18,861 bases of DNA from Lentimicrobiaceae bacterium (GTDB taxonomy: Bacteria; Bacteroidota; Bacteroidia; Bacteroidales; WCHB1-69). Within the stretch, counting starts at the first letter, position 1, and each line of letters begins with the position of its first letter. The notes under the pieces were generated by a model, which worked only from the letters and a program-made list of their open reading frames with translations, was not told the origin of the DNA and made no database searches. The translations under genes were made by a program, and so were the position numbers. Positions 1 to 7,508 of this stretch are shown piece after piece. The DNA lies in NCBI GenBank assembly GCA_009787485.1, contig WQWP01000036.1:1-18861 (forward strand). Reading direction: 5' to 3'.

Positions 1-2530
1 ATCCGCCGGAATGGTGCCGTTGGGTTCCATGTTTGTAACAGATGCCTATACAACAAGTTTGAGATTGGAATCAAACTCCGTTATTTCTGTTGAACAAGGC
101 GGTAACCTCAACCTGAAAAACGAGCAAACCATCCCTTTCAATATTTTCGTTAACAGAGCGGAATTGGCTGAGGTAATGGGTATTCCGGGAAAAATCAATG
201 TTATTTTATCTGACCGGATTATTTCAAAAGAAGAATTTGCGGTTACTTGGAATTACGCGCGTTCGGGATTGCGGGTCGAGCCCGCAATGACGGTCGTGTC
301 AGATCGAATTTTCATTCAACATGAGGTAGTCGAAACACTTGACGATGCTACCTCGAATCGTATTTTCGCCTATTTGGCAAATTCCATCCGAAAAAGTAAC
401 AATACTATTCCATACTCATTCGTCGCTGCCGTTGATTTTTACAAAGGACAAAAATTAAATCCCGATGAAATTATCCTTTCCGATTATGCCGCCCAAAGGC
501 TGAATGCCGGCTTGGGCGATACCATTTCCATCAGCTATTTTATTTCTAAGCAATTTAAAACGTTAATAGAGGATTCCGTTTTTCTAAAAGTGAGAAAAAT
601 AGTTCCTTTAGCAGAAATACAGGCTAACCCACCCTTAGTAGCCGAATTTCCCGGTTTATCCAATGTGGAACGTTGCACGGATTGGAACAGCGATTTGCCC
701 ATCAACATGAAATTGATAACGGAGGAGGATGAGGCGTACTGGGAGCAATACAAGAATACGCCCAAAGCCATTGTTTCTTATGCTGCGTTGGCGCCGCGCT
801 GGGAAAATGCTTATGGCAGCGCCACTGCTTTACAGATTAAAAATACAGATCTTTTAGATGATTTAACGTTTGAAATGTTTGATATTCAATTGATTTATCC
901 GCGTGAAACAGGGCTTTCTGCTGCCAGATCGGGCGTTGATTTTTCAAGTTTGTTTTTTTCGCTCGGTTTTTTTATCCTCATTTCTGCTGCGATGCTGATG
1001 ATTGTGCCGTTGTCGGAGATGCTTTTTCGCCGGCGCGATGAACTTAATTTACTGAAAGCTACGGGGTTTTCTAACAAGCGCATTGTGCGGTTGCTTTGGC
1101 GGGAATCCACACCGGTTGTTTTCATTTCTGCTATTGTGGGGGTAATTGTTGGGTTGCTTTACACTTATTTGGTTTTGTTTTTATTGGGGAATGTTTGGAA
1201 GGGGGCAACGCATACTGATGGGTTTAGAGTGCTTCCTGATTTTATGACTGTTTTTTGGGGAGTGATTTTGGGGGTTGCTTTGTCGTTGTTGTTGCTGTAT
1301 TGGCGTATTGTTCGGTCTCTTAGTAGCACGCAGATGACGCGGATGAAAAGGATTAACGCAGATAAAAAACAAAAAAAAATCTGCGTAAATCATGATAATC
1401 CGTGTCATCTGCGTGCTTTTACTCCTTCGAAATTGATACGCTCTTCCATACTTTACAACAAAAAACAAGCCCTCCTCTCCTTCATTACCTTGGCTTGCGG
1501 CGTGCTTATCGTGTTTTCGGTGGGGCTTAACCGCCGTAGCTTTGCCGACAGTTCCCAAATTCGTACTGCCACCGGAGACTTTTCGCTTTGGTGCGAAACG
1601 AGTGTGCCGATTTATCACAACCTCCAAACGGAAGAAGGGCGCGCTAAATTGGGATTGAGCGACTTATCCAAAGAAACGCACATCATACAACTGTTGAAAT
1701 ACAATGCCGATGATGCAAGTTGTCTCAACCTCAACAAGGTCGTTACCCCAAATGTATTGGGTATAGATATGAACGAGTTGAAAGACAGCGATTTCAAAAT
1801 CACCCAAATTATAGAAAACTCCGTATATCCCGCGTTGGTGGACGAAACCGTTTTGCAGTGGAGTTTAGGCAAAAAGTTGGGCGACACGTTGGTGTATATG
1901 GGCGAAAAAGGCGACACCGTACGCATACAATTAGTAGGAGTACTTCAAAATTCCATTTTTCAAGGATCTATATTGATTGATAAATCTTTATTCTCTGAAA
2001 TCTGGAGCGAAATATCAGGCAGTGAAATTATGCTGCTTAAAGTGCCGGATGACAAGATTGACGAAACCAAAACGCTCATTCTACAGGCATTGAATAATTA
2101 TGGCGTACGGATAATGACCACCGGCGATCGGTTGAAAATGTTTTACAGTGTTACGGATACTTACCTCACTATTTTTCTAACATTAGGTGGGCTGGGATTG
2201 CTGCTTGGCATCTTCAGTTTTATCATCGTTGTTCGGAAGAATTTGCTTGCGAGAGAGAAAGAGATAGCGCTGTACCATTCGTTGGGATTTAACGAAAAAA
2301 GGATATTCAACTTGCTTTATAAAGAGAATGTGATTGTGCCGCTTGCGGCTATTATAACGGGGGCGCTGGGCTCGTTGCTGGGGGTAAGTTTGGGGTTTGG
2401 AAGTGTGAGTGTGGGGATTTGGGGGCTGGCGGGTGTCTTTTTGTTAACCTTTATTCTTTGTGTGGCTGTTTTTGTTAGGGAAGCTGTGAAGAGATATTTG
2501 ATAAAATTATCTACTGCAACATGTAAATAA
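1..2530 (+). CDS. FtsX-type ABC transporter permease, N-terminus cut by the window edge
   Basis: This is a large inner-membrane permease of the FtsX/MacB-like ABC3 class, with two FtsX modules joined by a cytoplasmic linker. The frame is open to the first base, and the first ATG at 11 has no membrane helix after it, so the true start and the usual first helix lie upstream. Counting from that ATG, residues 1-305 are the periplasmic region; helices lie near 312-335, 368-393 and 411-434. A second module follows with helices near 487-505, 717-741, 775-797 and 803-823. The two cytoplasmic coupling motifs after the helices are visible: RRDELNLLKATGF (341-353) and AREKEIALYHSLGF (747-760). The family pairs with an ABC ATPase and moves lipids, lipoproteins or peptides, or acts as a mechanotransducer; the substrate cannot be read here and no ATPase is in the window. 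Two palindromic repeats lie in frame, one at residues 86-93 and one at 439-469 in the linker between the modules. The last helices are unusually rich in GGG glycine codons. Confidence 0.88.
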   Translation, partial: SAGMVPLGSMFVTDAYTTSLRLESNSVISVEQGGNLNLKNEQTIPFNIFVNRAELAEVMGIPGKINVILSDRIISKEEFAVTWNYARSGLRVEPAMTVVSDRIFIQHEVVETLDDATSNRIFAYLANSIRKSNNTIPYSFVAAVDFYKGQKLNPDEIILSDYAAQRLNAGLGDTISISYFISKQFKTLIEDSVFLKVRKIVPLAEIQANPPLVAEFPGLSNVERCTDWNSDLPINMKLITEEDEAYWEQYKNTPKAIVSYAALAPRWENAYGSATALQIKNTDLLDDLTFEMFDIQLIYPRETGLSAARSGVDFSSLFFSLGFFILISAAMLMIVPLSEMLFRRRDELNLLKATGFSNKRIVRLLWRESTPVVFISAIVGVIVGLLYTYLVLFLLGNVWKGATHTDGFRVLPDFMTVFWGVILGVALSLLLLYWRIVRSLSSTQMTRMKRINADKKQKKICVNHDNPCHLRAFTPSKLIRSSILYNKKQALLSFITLACGVLIVFSVGLNRRSFADSSQIRTATGDFSLWCETSVPIYHNLQTEEGRAKLGLSDLSKETHIIQLLKYNADDASCLNLNKVVTPNVLGIDMNELKDSDFKITQIIENSVYPALVDETVLQWSLGKKLGDTLVYMGEKGDTVRIQLVGVLQNSIFQGSILIDKSLFSEIWSEISGSEIMLLKVPDDKIDETKTLILQALNNYGVRIMTTGDRLKMFYSVTDTYLTIFLTLGGLGLLLGIFSFIIVVRKNLLAREKEIALYHSLGFNEKRIFNLLYKENVIVPLAAIITGALGSLLGVSLGFGSVSVGIWGLAGVFLLTFILCVAVFVREAVKRYLIKLSTATCK
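268..288. repeat. Short GC-rich palindrome inside the permease frame
   Basis: The 8-bp arms ATTGCGGG (268-275) and CCCGCAAT (281-288) flank a 5-base centre, TCGAG. The flanking sequence (GG before, GACGG after) looks like a very common bacterial extragenic palindrome of the form TCATTGCGGG...CCCGCAATC, as I recall it. It encodes part of GLRVEPAM. Against a recent insertion, the surrounding residues (GL..., then SDRIF) still resemble what I recall of the family at this point, so it may be partly a chance palindrome. Confidence 0.5.
1325..1417. repeat. 93-bp imperfect palindromic repeat inserted in frame in the permease
   Basis: The outer arms are 20 bp: 1325-1344 (AGCACGCAGATGACGCGGAT) matches the reverse complement of 1398-1417 at 19 of 20 positions. 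The inner arms are 13 bp: 1351-1363 (GATTAACGCAGAT) matches 1379-1391 at 12 of 13. A tract of nine A (1371-1379) lies at the centre. The element is exactly 31 codons and starts at a codon boundary. It encodes residues 439-469, a lysine-rich stretch in the linker between the two FtsX modules. The nested-palindrome design is that of mobile intergenic repeats (REP/MITE-like) seen in many environmental bacteria, recalled from general knowledge rather than searched. Confidence 0.85.
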
Positions 2531-2544
2531 GTATGAGTTCATAT

Positions 2545-2598
2545 TACTAAAATGTTCCAAAAAATCAAAATATTCTGATTTTTTGGAACATTTTAGTA
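2545..2598. repeat. Perfect 23-bp inverted repeat upstream of the ATPase remnant
   Basis: The arm 2545-2567 is the exact reverse complement of 2576-2598; the two are separated by the 8-base loop AAATATTC. The core of the arm is AAAATGTTCCAAAAAATCA. It lies 14 bases after the permease stop codon. Its right arm runs into the -7 promoter element of the next gene. It could be an operator for a dimeric regulator, a transcript hairpin ending the permease message, or a mobile-element end; its AT-rich stem makes a simple terminator less likely. Confidence 0.85.
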
Positions 2599-2605
2599 TT
2601 TTTGC
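2597..2605 (+). promoter_or_regulatory. Bacteroidota -7 element before the ATPase remnant
   Basis: TATTTTTGC fits the TAnnTTTGC consensus and ends 21 bases before the ATG at 2627. It overlaps the last two bases of the inverted repeat, so a protein or hairpin there would block transcription. No good TTTG at -33 is present at normal spacing. Confidence 0.5.
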
Positions 2606-2626
2606 GCTCGGAAAATTGATTCAATT

Positions 2627-3054
2627 ATGAAGCGTAAAATTTTAAATTCATTAGTTGAATGGAAAAATAGTGAAGAGCGTAAGCCTTTGATTTTATTGGT
2701 ATTTTGACTTTGCGTTCCGAAATACCGCTACAAACTATTTTGTCGCCTATAGAAACCGATAACACTTTCCTTGGAGTAATGACAGAAAACTATGTAGCAC
2801 AGTGCTTTAAAACAAAAAACCATCGTTTAGCATATTGGCAAAGCGAAGGTAAAGCAGAAGTAGATTTTGTTTTGCAAATAGACGGAAAAGTAGTACCCAT
2901 AGAAGTAAAAAAAGGCAAGCGTAATCGCGCAAAAAGTTTGGGCGTTTTTATGGAAAAATACAAATCGGAATATGCAATCCGTATTTCCAAAAAGAATTTC
3001 GGATTTGTAAACAAGATAAAATCAGTGCCTTTATATGCTGTTTTCTGCATTTGA
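2627..3054 (+). pseudogene. Remnant of AAA/DUF4143-family ATPase with the middle deleted
   Basis: The first part, 2627-2707, encodes 26 residues, MKRKILNSLVEWKNSEERKP then LILLVF, and ends at TGA (2705-2707). This is the typical start of the Bacteroidota AAA_14/DUF4143 ATPases, just before where the Walker A loop should come. After the stop, another frame (about 2708-3054) carries the typical C-terminal DUF4143 end: TENYVAQ, the nuclease-like AEVDFVLQ...VVPIEVKKGK motif, and the ending NKIKSVPLYAVFCI. Intact members have about 400-430 residues, so roughly 280, including Walker A and B and the rest of the ATPase domain, are missing and the two pieces are out of frame. The upstream promoter-like element and inverted repeat are still sharp. 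The C-terminal piece could be translated alone from TTG at 2704, but a function is doubtful. Confidence 0.85.
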
Positions 3055-3113
3055 GAAATTGTCTTTTGATTATTATAATAAAATAGTTGAGAACTCTTTA
3101 TAAACAAAATCTG

Positions 3114-3830
3114 ATGAAAATCCTCCTCCTCACCACCAGCTCCGGCGAAACCTACTGCAGCAACTGCTTCCGCGACAATTTGTATGCACAGGCGTTGCGC
3201 AATGCAGGGCACGACGTCATCATTATGCCGTTGTACCTTCCGATAGCCAATAAATCGTTGCGTGCAGATACGCCCTTGTTTTTTCCGGCAACCTCTTACT
3301 ATGTGGCGCAAAAGTTTTTCAAAAAAGGGAAAGTGCCGCGTCTTCTTGAAAAAATCCTAAATGCACAGGCGCTGCTGCGATTGGCCGCCTCTCTTTCAGG
3401 AACAACCTCCGCCAAAGGAATGGAGCAGATGACGCTTTCCATGATCAATGGCGAGGGGAAAAGTTTTGAGCATCAAGTCGAAAAAATTATTCATTGGATT
3501 GAAAACCACGATACTCCCGAGGTTATTCATTTGCCCACATCCATGTTGACCGGCATTGCAAAGGCAATTAAAAGCCGCATGAATATTCCTATTGTTTGCT
3601 CACTAAAGGATGAAGAAGTTTGGATAGACGAACTCGAAAGCCGGTATGCACGCGAAGCATGGGAAGCCATTGGATATAATTCGATTTATATCGACAGATT
3701 TGTAACATCAAGCGAATCGTATAAATCGATTTCACTCAATAAAATCCCTGACATTAAAGAGATAGACGTTGTTCCCTTAGACGAAGATATTGCAGAAAAA
3801 TTATTGGAAATTTACCTTCAAATAAAATAG
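3114..3830 (+). CDS. Glycosyltransferase family 4-like protein, N-terminal GT-B half only
   Basis: The protein has 238 residues from the ATG at 3114; the frame stays open back to a TTG at 3087, but MKILLLTTSSGETYCSNCFR is a natural family start. Visible family features are the opening beta strand MKILLLTT, the CRDN-like CFRDN (18-22), AGHDVIIMPLYLP (31-43) and the strand IPIVCSLKDEE. They match the acceptor-side Rossmann domain of certain GT4-like glycosyltransferases of 400 or more residues. The protein stops after DVVPLDEDI, where the nucleotide-sugar-binding second domain with its E-x7-E motif should begin, and no remnant of that domain follows, since the next gene starts 22 bases later. 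It is either a truncated gene or a stand-alone single-domain member; without the donor domain it is not expected to transfer sugar alone. The gene follows the ATPase remnant by 59 bases, in which I see no clear promoter. Confidence 0.7.
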   Translation: MKILLLTTSSGETYCSNCFRDNLYAQALRNAGHDVIIMPLYLPIANKSLRADTPLFFPATSYYVAQKFFKKGKVPRLLEKILNAQALLRLAASLSGTTSAKGMEQMTLSMINGEGKSFEHQVEKIIHWIENHDTPEVIHLPTSMLTGIAKAIKSRMNIPIVCSLKDEEVWIDELESRYAREAWEAIGYNSIYIDRFVTSSESYKSISLNKIPDIKEIDVVPLDEDIAEKLLEIYLQIK

Positions 3831-3852
3831 AATCTTTATTTTCGCCGGCATT

Positions 3853-4251
3853 ATGTTAAAAATAAGAAACTATAACGGAGCAGAGCAAGTATTTGACCCT
3901 GTTCGTAAAAAATGGGTCGCTTTTACGGAAGAAGAAAAAGTGAGACAGTTCTTTATCCTGCGTTTAATCAACGAGTTGAAAATTCCTGCTTCCCATATTT
4001 CTATAGAACGAAAAATTACATTGAACGGACTTACCAAACGCTATGACATCGTAGTATATAAAACCGCTGTTCCCTGGATGGTAGTAGAGTGCAAAGCGCC
4101 GCATATTCCTCTCACCCAAGAGGTAATAGAACAAGCAGGAAGATACAATCAAACATTAAACGCCGAAATAATTGGGGTAACCAATGGAGCGGAAGAGAGG
4201 TTTTTTAAAATTGATTTTGAAGCAGGGGATATAACTTCCGTAACTCTTTAA
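3853..4251 (+). CDS. Stand-alone HsdR N-terminal-domain-like protein (PD-(D/E)xK fold)
   Basis: This small soluble protein of 132 residues resembles the Bacteroidota family annotated as type I restriction enzyme R protein N-terminal domain (HSDR_N). FDPVRKKWVAFTEEEKVRQ (14-32) is the typical opening. The candidate nuclease residues are all present: E52, D65 in KRYDIVVY, and E79-x-K81 in WMVVECKAP, followed by RYNQTLNAEIIGVTNG. No hsdM, hsdS or helicase domain is nearby, so this is not a restriction system; the family is widespread as a single gene of unknown role, perhaps in DNA repair or replication. A degenerate -7 element, TATTTTCGC (3837-3845), sits 7 bases before the ATG and would give a nearly leaderless message. 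The final codons merge into a TTAAATC tandem repeat. Confidence 0.8.
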   Translation: MLKIRNYNGAEQVFDPVRKKWVAFTEEEKVRQFFILRLINELKIPASHISIERKITLNGLTKRYDIVVYKTAVPWMVVECKAPHIPLTQEVIEQAGRYNQTLNAEIIGVTNGAEERFFKIDFEAGDITSVTL

Positions 4252-4281
4252 CTTTAAATCTTTAAATCTTAAATCTTAAAT
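4252..4281. repeat. Tandem 7-8 bp repeat (CTTTAAAT / CTTAAAT, four copies)
   Basis: Two copies of CTTTAAAT are followed by two of CTTAAAT, running straight on from the TAA stop (4249-4251) of the HsdR-N-like gene; the stop itself reads as part of a fifth, degenerate unit. The repeat lies upstream of the secDF promoter. It parallels the heptamer array at 12321-12348, which also covers a stop codon. Confidence 0.75.
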
Positions 4282-4307
4282 CAAATTCTGCCATTCCAAA
4301 ATTATTA

Positions 4308-4316
4308 TATATTTGC
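4308..4316 (+). promoter_or_regulatory. Bacteroidota -7 element of secDF
   Basis: TATATTTGC is a perfect TAnnTTTGC match, 59 bases before the secDF ATG. The leader that follows holds an inverted repeat, ATTTGCA (4311-4317) with TGCAAAT (4332-4338), that could form a weak hairpin at the 5' end of the message. A clear TTTG at -33 is not visible. Confidence 0.7.
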
Positions 4317-4375
4317 ACCCTTGCAAAAAAATGCAAATTAAAACAATAATTTATTAATAATCAAACAAATATCAA

Positions 4376-7300
4376 ATGAGAAACAAAGGTTTATTTCTGT
4401 TTTTTTCTATAGTTATTGCTATTACATGTTTGTACTGCTTGTCTTTTTCATTCGTATCGTGGAGAATCTCTAAAGAAGCCGACCGGTTTGCCAACGATTC
4501 GGCGGTAATTGAAGAAGCATTATTCAATATTGCGGATCCGATGCGGGCAAACCAAGTCAGAGACTCAATCGTGAGTGCACGCAGGTCGCAATTCCTTTCA
4601 GATAAAAACGATGAGAGAGTATTTTTAGGATTTACATTCCGGCAAGTTAGACAAAAAGAGATTAACTTGGGTCTTGACCTACGTGGCGGGATGAGCGTTA
4701 CATTAGAAGTTTCTTTCCCCGACGTGCTTAAAAGTTTAGCCGAGAACACGGAAGACCCGTTATTTGTGAGCGCTTTTGAAAAAGCTGATGAAGAACTTAA
4801 GCAAACAGGCGGCGATTTCATTGACATTTTCGTTAGAAATTTCAATGCGGAAAAAATTGCCATGAACATGCCGAATGCGCAACTACGCACCTATTTCGGA
4901 GAGCGTGCCGGCATTAAAGGTGCTACAGACGCAGATATTATCAAGTTTTTGAGGGCAGAATCGAATGAGATTATTGACAGGACTTTCCGTATTTTACGTA
5001 CACGTATTGACCGCTTTGGAGTTGCGCAACCCAACATACAACGCTTGCAAGGAAGCCGTATTTTGGTGGAACTTCCGGGAGTGAAAGAGCCCGAACGGAT
5101 TACCGACCTGCTGAAAAGTACCGCAAAATTAGAGTTTTGGGAAGTTTACAACGAGCATGTAAATGGAAGGTCTATCATAGAGCGTTTTTATGAAGCAGAC
5201 CAACGCTTAGCACGAGATTTAAAAGCCAGAAGAGAGTTAGAAGCCAGAAGGGCTGCACAAAATGAAATCACAGAGGAAATTACAGAGGATGAAACATCTG
5301 TTTTTGAAGATGACACATTAGAATCTATAGACGGCGCTATTTTAGCCCTTGCCGCACAAGGCTCTCACGACGGCATAGCCATAGCGCTTTTCAAAGAATC
5401 GGATATGAAAGCTGTGGATCAAATGCTTCCTGAGTTGAAGAGATATTTGGGAGATAAAAACATAGTGTTCATGTGGGGAAAACCGGAAAGAAGAAGTAAC
5501 CTCTTTCCGTTAATTCCATTGAGAAGAAATAATGACCGTATTGGGCCCAAATTAAGCTCCGAAACCATTGGCGGCGCACGCGTAGTGAGAACAGCACGCC
5601 AGGACGTGAATGAGAAAAATCAAACGGTGGTAACCATGGCTATGGAGAGTCAGGCTGCCGACGAGTGGCGCAAAATTACAAGAGCTGCAGTTGACAACAA
5701 GACGAGAATCGTTCACATTGCCGTTGTGCTGGATAACTTTGTGTATTCTTATCCGATGATAAGAAGCGAAATTCCGAATGGACAATCTGAAATTAGCGGC
5801 AATTTTACCATTGATGAAGCCAAAGACTTAGCTACCGTATTAAATTCCGGGAATCTGGAGGCGCGCGTAATTATCGTTCAATCGGAAGTGGTAGGACCTA
5901 CTTTGGGTAGAGAATCTATTAACGCCGGTTTGCTTTCGTTTGCACTGGCATTTGTGTTAGTACTTTTATATATGTTCTTGTATTATAGCAAAGCCGGTTT
6001 AGTTGCTGACTTTGCTTTGTGCGTGAACATTTTCTTCATTATGGGTGTGCTTGCCTCTTTGGGTGCGGCGTTAACCTTGCCCGGTATTGCCGGTATTGTA
6101 CTCGCCCTCGCCATGGCGGTGGATGCGAACGTGTTGATATACGAGCGTATTCGTGAAGAAGTGCGGGCAGGAAAAGGCGCCCGACTTGCCTTGGATGAAG
6201 GTTACAAAAGAGCTTACCCCGCTATTATTGACGCCAACGCAACCTCATTAATTACAGCGATCATTCTTTTTGTATTTGGTTCAGGTCCTATTCAAGGGTT
6301 TGCTACTACGTTAATTATCGGTATTTTATCATCATTGTTTACAGCAATTTTTGTAGCTCGTTTAGTTTTTGAGCGCGGATTGGTAAAAGGCATGGACTAT
6401 AAATTCGGAAACAAATACACCATTAATACTTTTGCAAATGCTAAATTCGACTTTATCAAAAACAAAAAGTATTTCTACTGGGGCTCTATCATTGCGAGTG
6501 TTGTGATGTGCGTTTCTTTTGCTGTTCAAGGCTTAGAGCAAGGTATTGATTTTACCGGTGGTAGAAATTTTGTAGTTCGCTTTGACCAAAACGTGAGAAC
6601 CAATGAAGTGCGATCGGCAGTGGCAGATGCTTTTGGCGGTAGCCCTGAGGTAAAAACGTTTGGTGGAAATAACCAGGTGAGAATTACCACAAACTATAAG
6701 ATAGACAGTAACGACCCTGAGGTAGATAAAGAGGTGGAAAGCATGCTATTCCATGCATTAAGAGGATTTTTCGTAAAAGCCGATTTAACCGAAAGCGATT
6801 TTACGCAACAAATTGACGCACGCGGTATTCAAAGTGTGCAAAAGGTGCAACCTACTGTGGCGCGCGAATTGCTTGGACAAGCCATTTGGGCAGTGTTTAT
6901 CTCCATCATATTGATCTTTGTCTATATTGCCATACGTTTCCGCAACTGGCAGTTTGGTTTTGGCGCTTTAATTGGTTTGGCACACGATACCTTGCTCACG
7001 CTCGGATTATTCTCGTTGCTATATAGAATCATGCCGTTCTCTATGGAGATTGACCAGTCGTTTATTGCAGCGATGCTTACGGTAATTGGATACTCTATTA
7101 ACAACGTGGTTATTATTTTCGACCGTGTGCGTGAGAACCTGAGCCTCTACCCAAAACGCGAGCTTTATGTAAACATCAATGGCGCTATTAACAGCACATT
7201 AGGTCGTACGTTGAATACAGCGGGATCCACCATCCTCGTATTAATCGCCATCTTTATTTTAGGCGGTGAAGTAATTCGCGGATTTATTTTCGCCATGACC

Positions 7301-7414
7301 GCCGGTATCATTATCGGATCTTACTCAGGTATATTTATCTCTCCACCTTTCTTGTATGATTTATTGATCAAAGCTAAGAAGATTAAGCGCAAAAAGGTTG
7401 AGTTGATGAAATAA
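4376..7414 (+). CDS. secDF: Protein translocase subunit SecDF (SecD-SecF fusion)
   Basis: The protein has 1012 residues and is an inner-membrane motor that uses the proton gradient to pull proteins through SecYEG from the periplasmic side. SecD motifs: helix 1 at 5-28, LGLDLRGG at 98-105, the periplasmic P1 parts around 200-260 (RTRIDRFGVAQPNIQRL) and 390-490, VGPTLGRESI at 507-516, and the helix AVDANVLIYERIREE (581-595) carrying the conserved transmembrane Asp583. SecF follows: GIDFTGGR (723-730), TVARELLGQA (827-836), then GYSINNVVIIFDRVREN (905-921) and TLGRTLNTAGST. An acidic, charged insert at about 280-320 sits inside the SecD periplasmic region, as in other Bacteroidota. The fused form is usual for this phylum. 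The start at 4376 gives a signal-anchor helix directly. The gene is monocistronic, with its own promoter and a strong terminator. Confidence 0.98.
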   Translation: MRNKGLFLFFSIVIAITCLYCLSFSFVSWRISKEADRFANDSAVIEEALFNIADPMRANQVRDSIVSARRSQFLSDKNDERVFLGFTFRQVRQKEINLGLDLRGGMSVTLEVSFPDVLKSLAENTEDPLFVSAFEKADEELKQTGGDFIDIFVRNFNAEKIAMNMPNAQLRTYFGERAGIKGATDADIIKFLRAESNEIIDRTFRILRTRIDRFGVAQPNIQRLQGSRILVELPGVKEPERITDLLKSTAKLEFWEVYNEHVNGRSIIERFYEADQRLARDLKARRELEARRAAQNEITEEITEDETSVFEDDTLESIDGAILALAAQGSHDGIAIALFKESDMKAVDQMLPELKRYLGDKNIVFMWGKPERRSNLFPLIPLRRNNDRIGPKLSSETIGGARVVRTARQDVNEKNQTVVTMAMESQAADEWRKITRAAVDNKTRIVHIAVVLDNFVYSYPMIRSEIPNGQSEISGNFTIDEAKDLATVLNSGNLEARVIIVQSEVVGPTLGRESINAGLLSFALAFVLVLLYMFLYYSKAGLVADFALCVNIFFIMGVLASLGAALTLPGIAGIVLALAMAVDANVLIYERIREEVRAGKGARLALDEGYKRAYPAIIDANATSLITAIILFVFGSGPIQGFATTLIIGILSSLFTAIFVARLVFERGLVKGMDYKFGNKYTINTFANAKFDFIKNKKYFYWGSIIASVVMCVSFAVQGLEQGIDFTGGRNFVVRFDQNVRTNEVRSAVADAFGGSPEVKTFGGNNQVRITTNYKIDSNDPEVDKEVESMLFHALRGFFVKADLTESDFTQQIDARGIQSVQKVQPTVARELLGQAIWAVFISIILIFVYIAIRFRNWQFGFGALIGLAHDTLLTLGLFSLLYRIMPFSMEIDQSFIAAMLTVIGYSINNVVIIFDRVRENLSLYPKRELYVNINGAINSTLGRTLNTAGSTILVLIAIFILGGEVIRGFIFAMTAGIIIGSYSGIFISPPFLYDLLIKAKKIKRKKVELMK

Positions 7415-7421
7415 AACCAAC

Positions 7422-7454
7422 AAAAATCCCCTTCGTTTGGAGGGGATTTTTTTT
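7422..7454. terminator. Bidirectional intrinsic terminator between secDF and the VOC gene
   Basis: AAAAATCCCC (7422-7431) pairs perfectly with GGGGATTTTT (7442-7451), and the stem extends by three pairs (one G-T) around a GTTT loop. Eight T follow on the plus strand. On the minus strand the stem is followed by five T, so the hairpin can also end the convergent VOC operon. Its CCCCTTC/GGGG core resembles the palindrome at 12258-12278. Confidence 0.88.
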
Positions 7455-7508
7455 ACTCTCCCCCTTAATCCTCCGCCAGTGGAGAAGATTTAGCCAAATT
7501 TTACCTTA

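Noticed and set aside
1325..1417. Frameshift or pseudogene in the permease because of the repeat
   Set aside because: Both FtsX modules read in one frame through the repeat with no stop.
1181..1627. Minus-strand open frame of 148 codons opposite the permease
   Set aside because: It mirrors a gene with clear FtsX motifs, has low-complexity composition and no recognisable domain or start context.
2790..3311. Minus-strand open frame of 173 codons
   Set aside because: It spans opposite strands of two unrelated regions (ATPase remnant and GT4-like gene) and shows no domain.
3853..4251. A type I restriction or other defence system around the HsdR-N-like gene
   Set aside because: There is no methylase, specificity subunit or helicase nearby, and the neighbours are a GT-like gene and secDF.
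4311..4338. Riboswitch in the secDF leader
   Set aside because: Only a 7-bp AT-rich inverted repeat is visible in a leader of about 55 bases; there is no known riboswitch core.
4372..4890. Minus-strand open frame of 172 codons opposite the secDF start
   Set aside because: It lies fully opposite conserved SecD sequence and crosses the secDF start; no motif seen.
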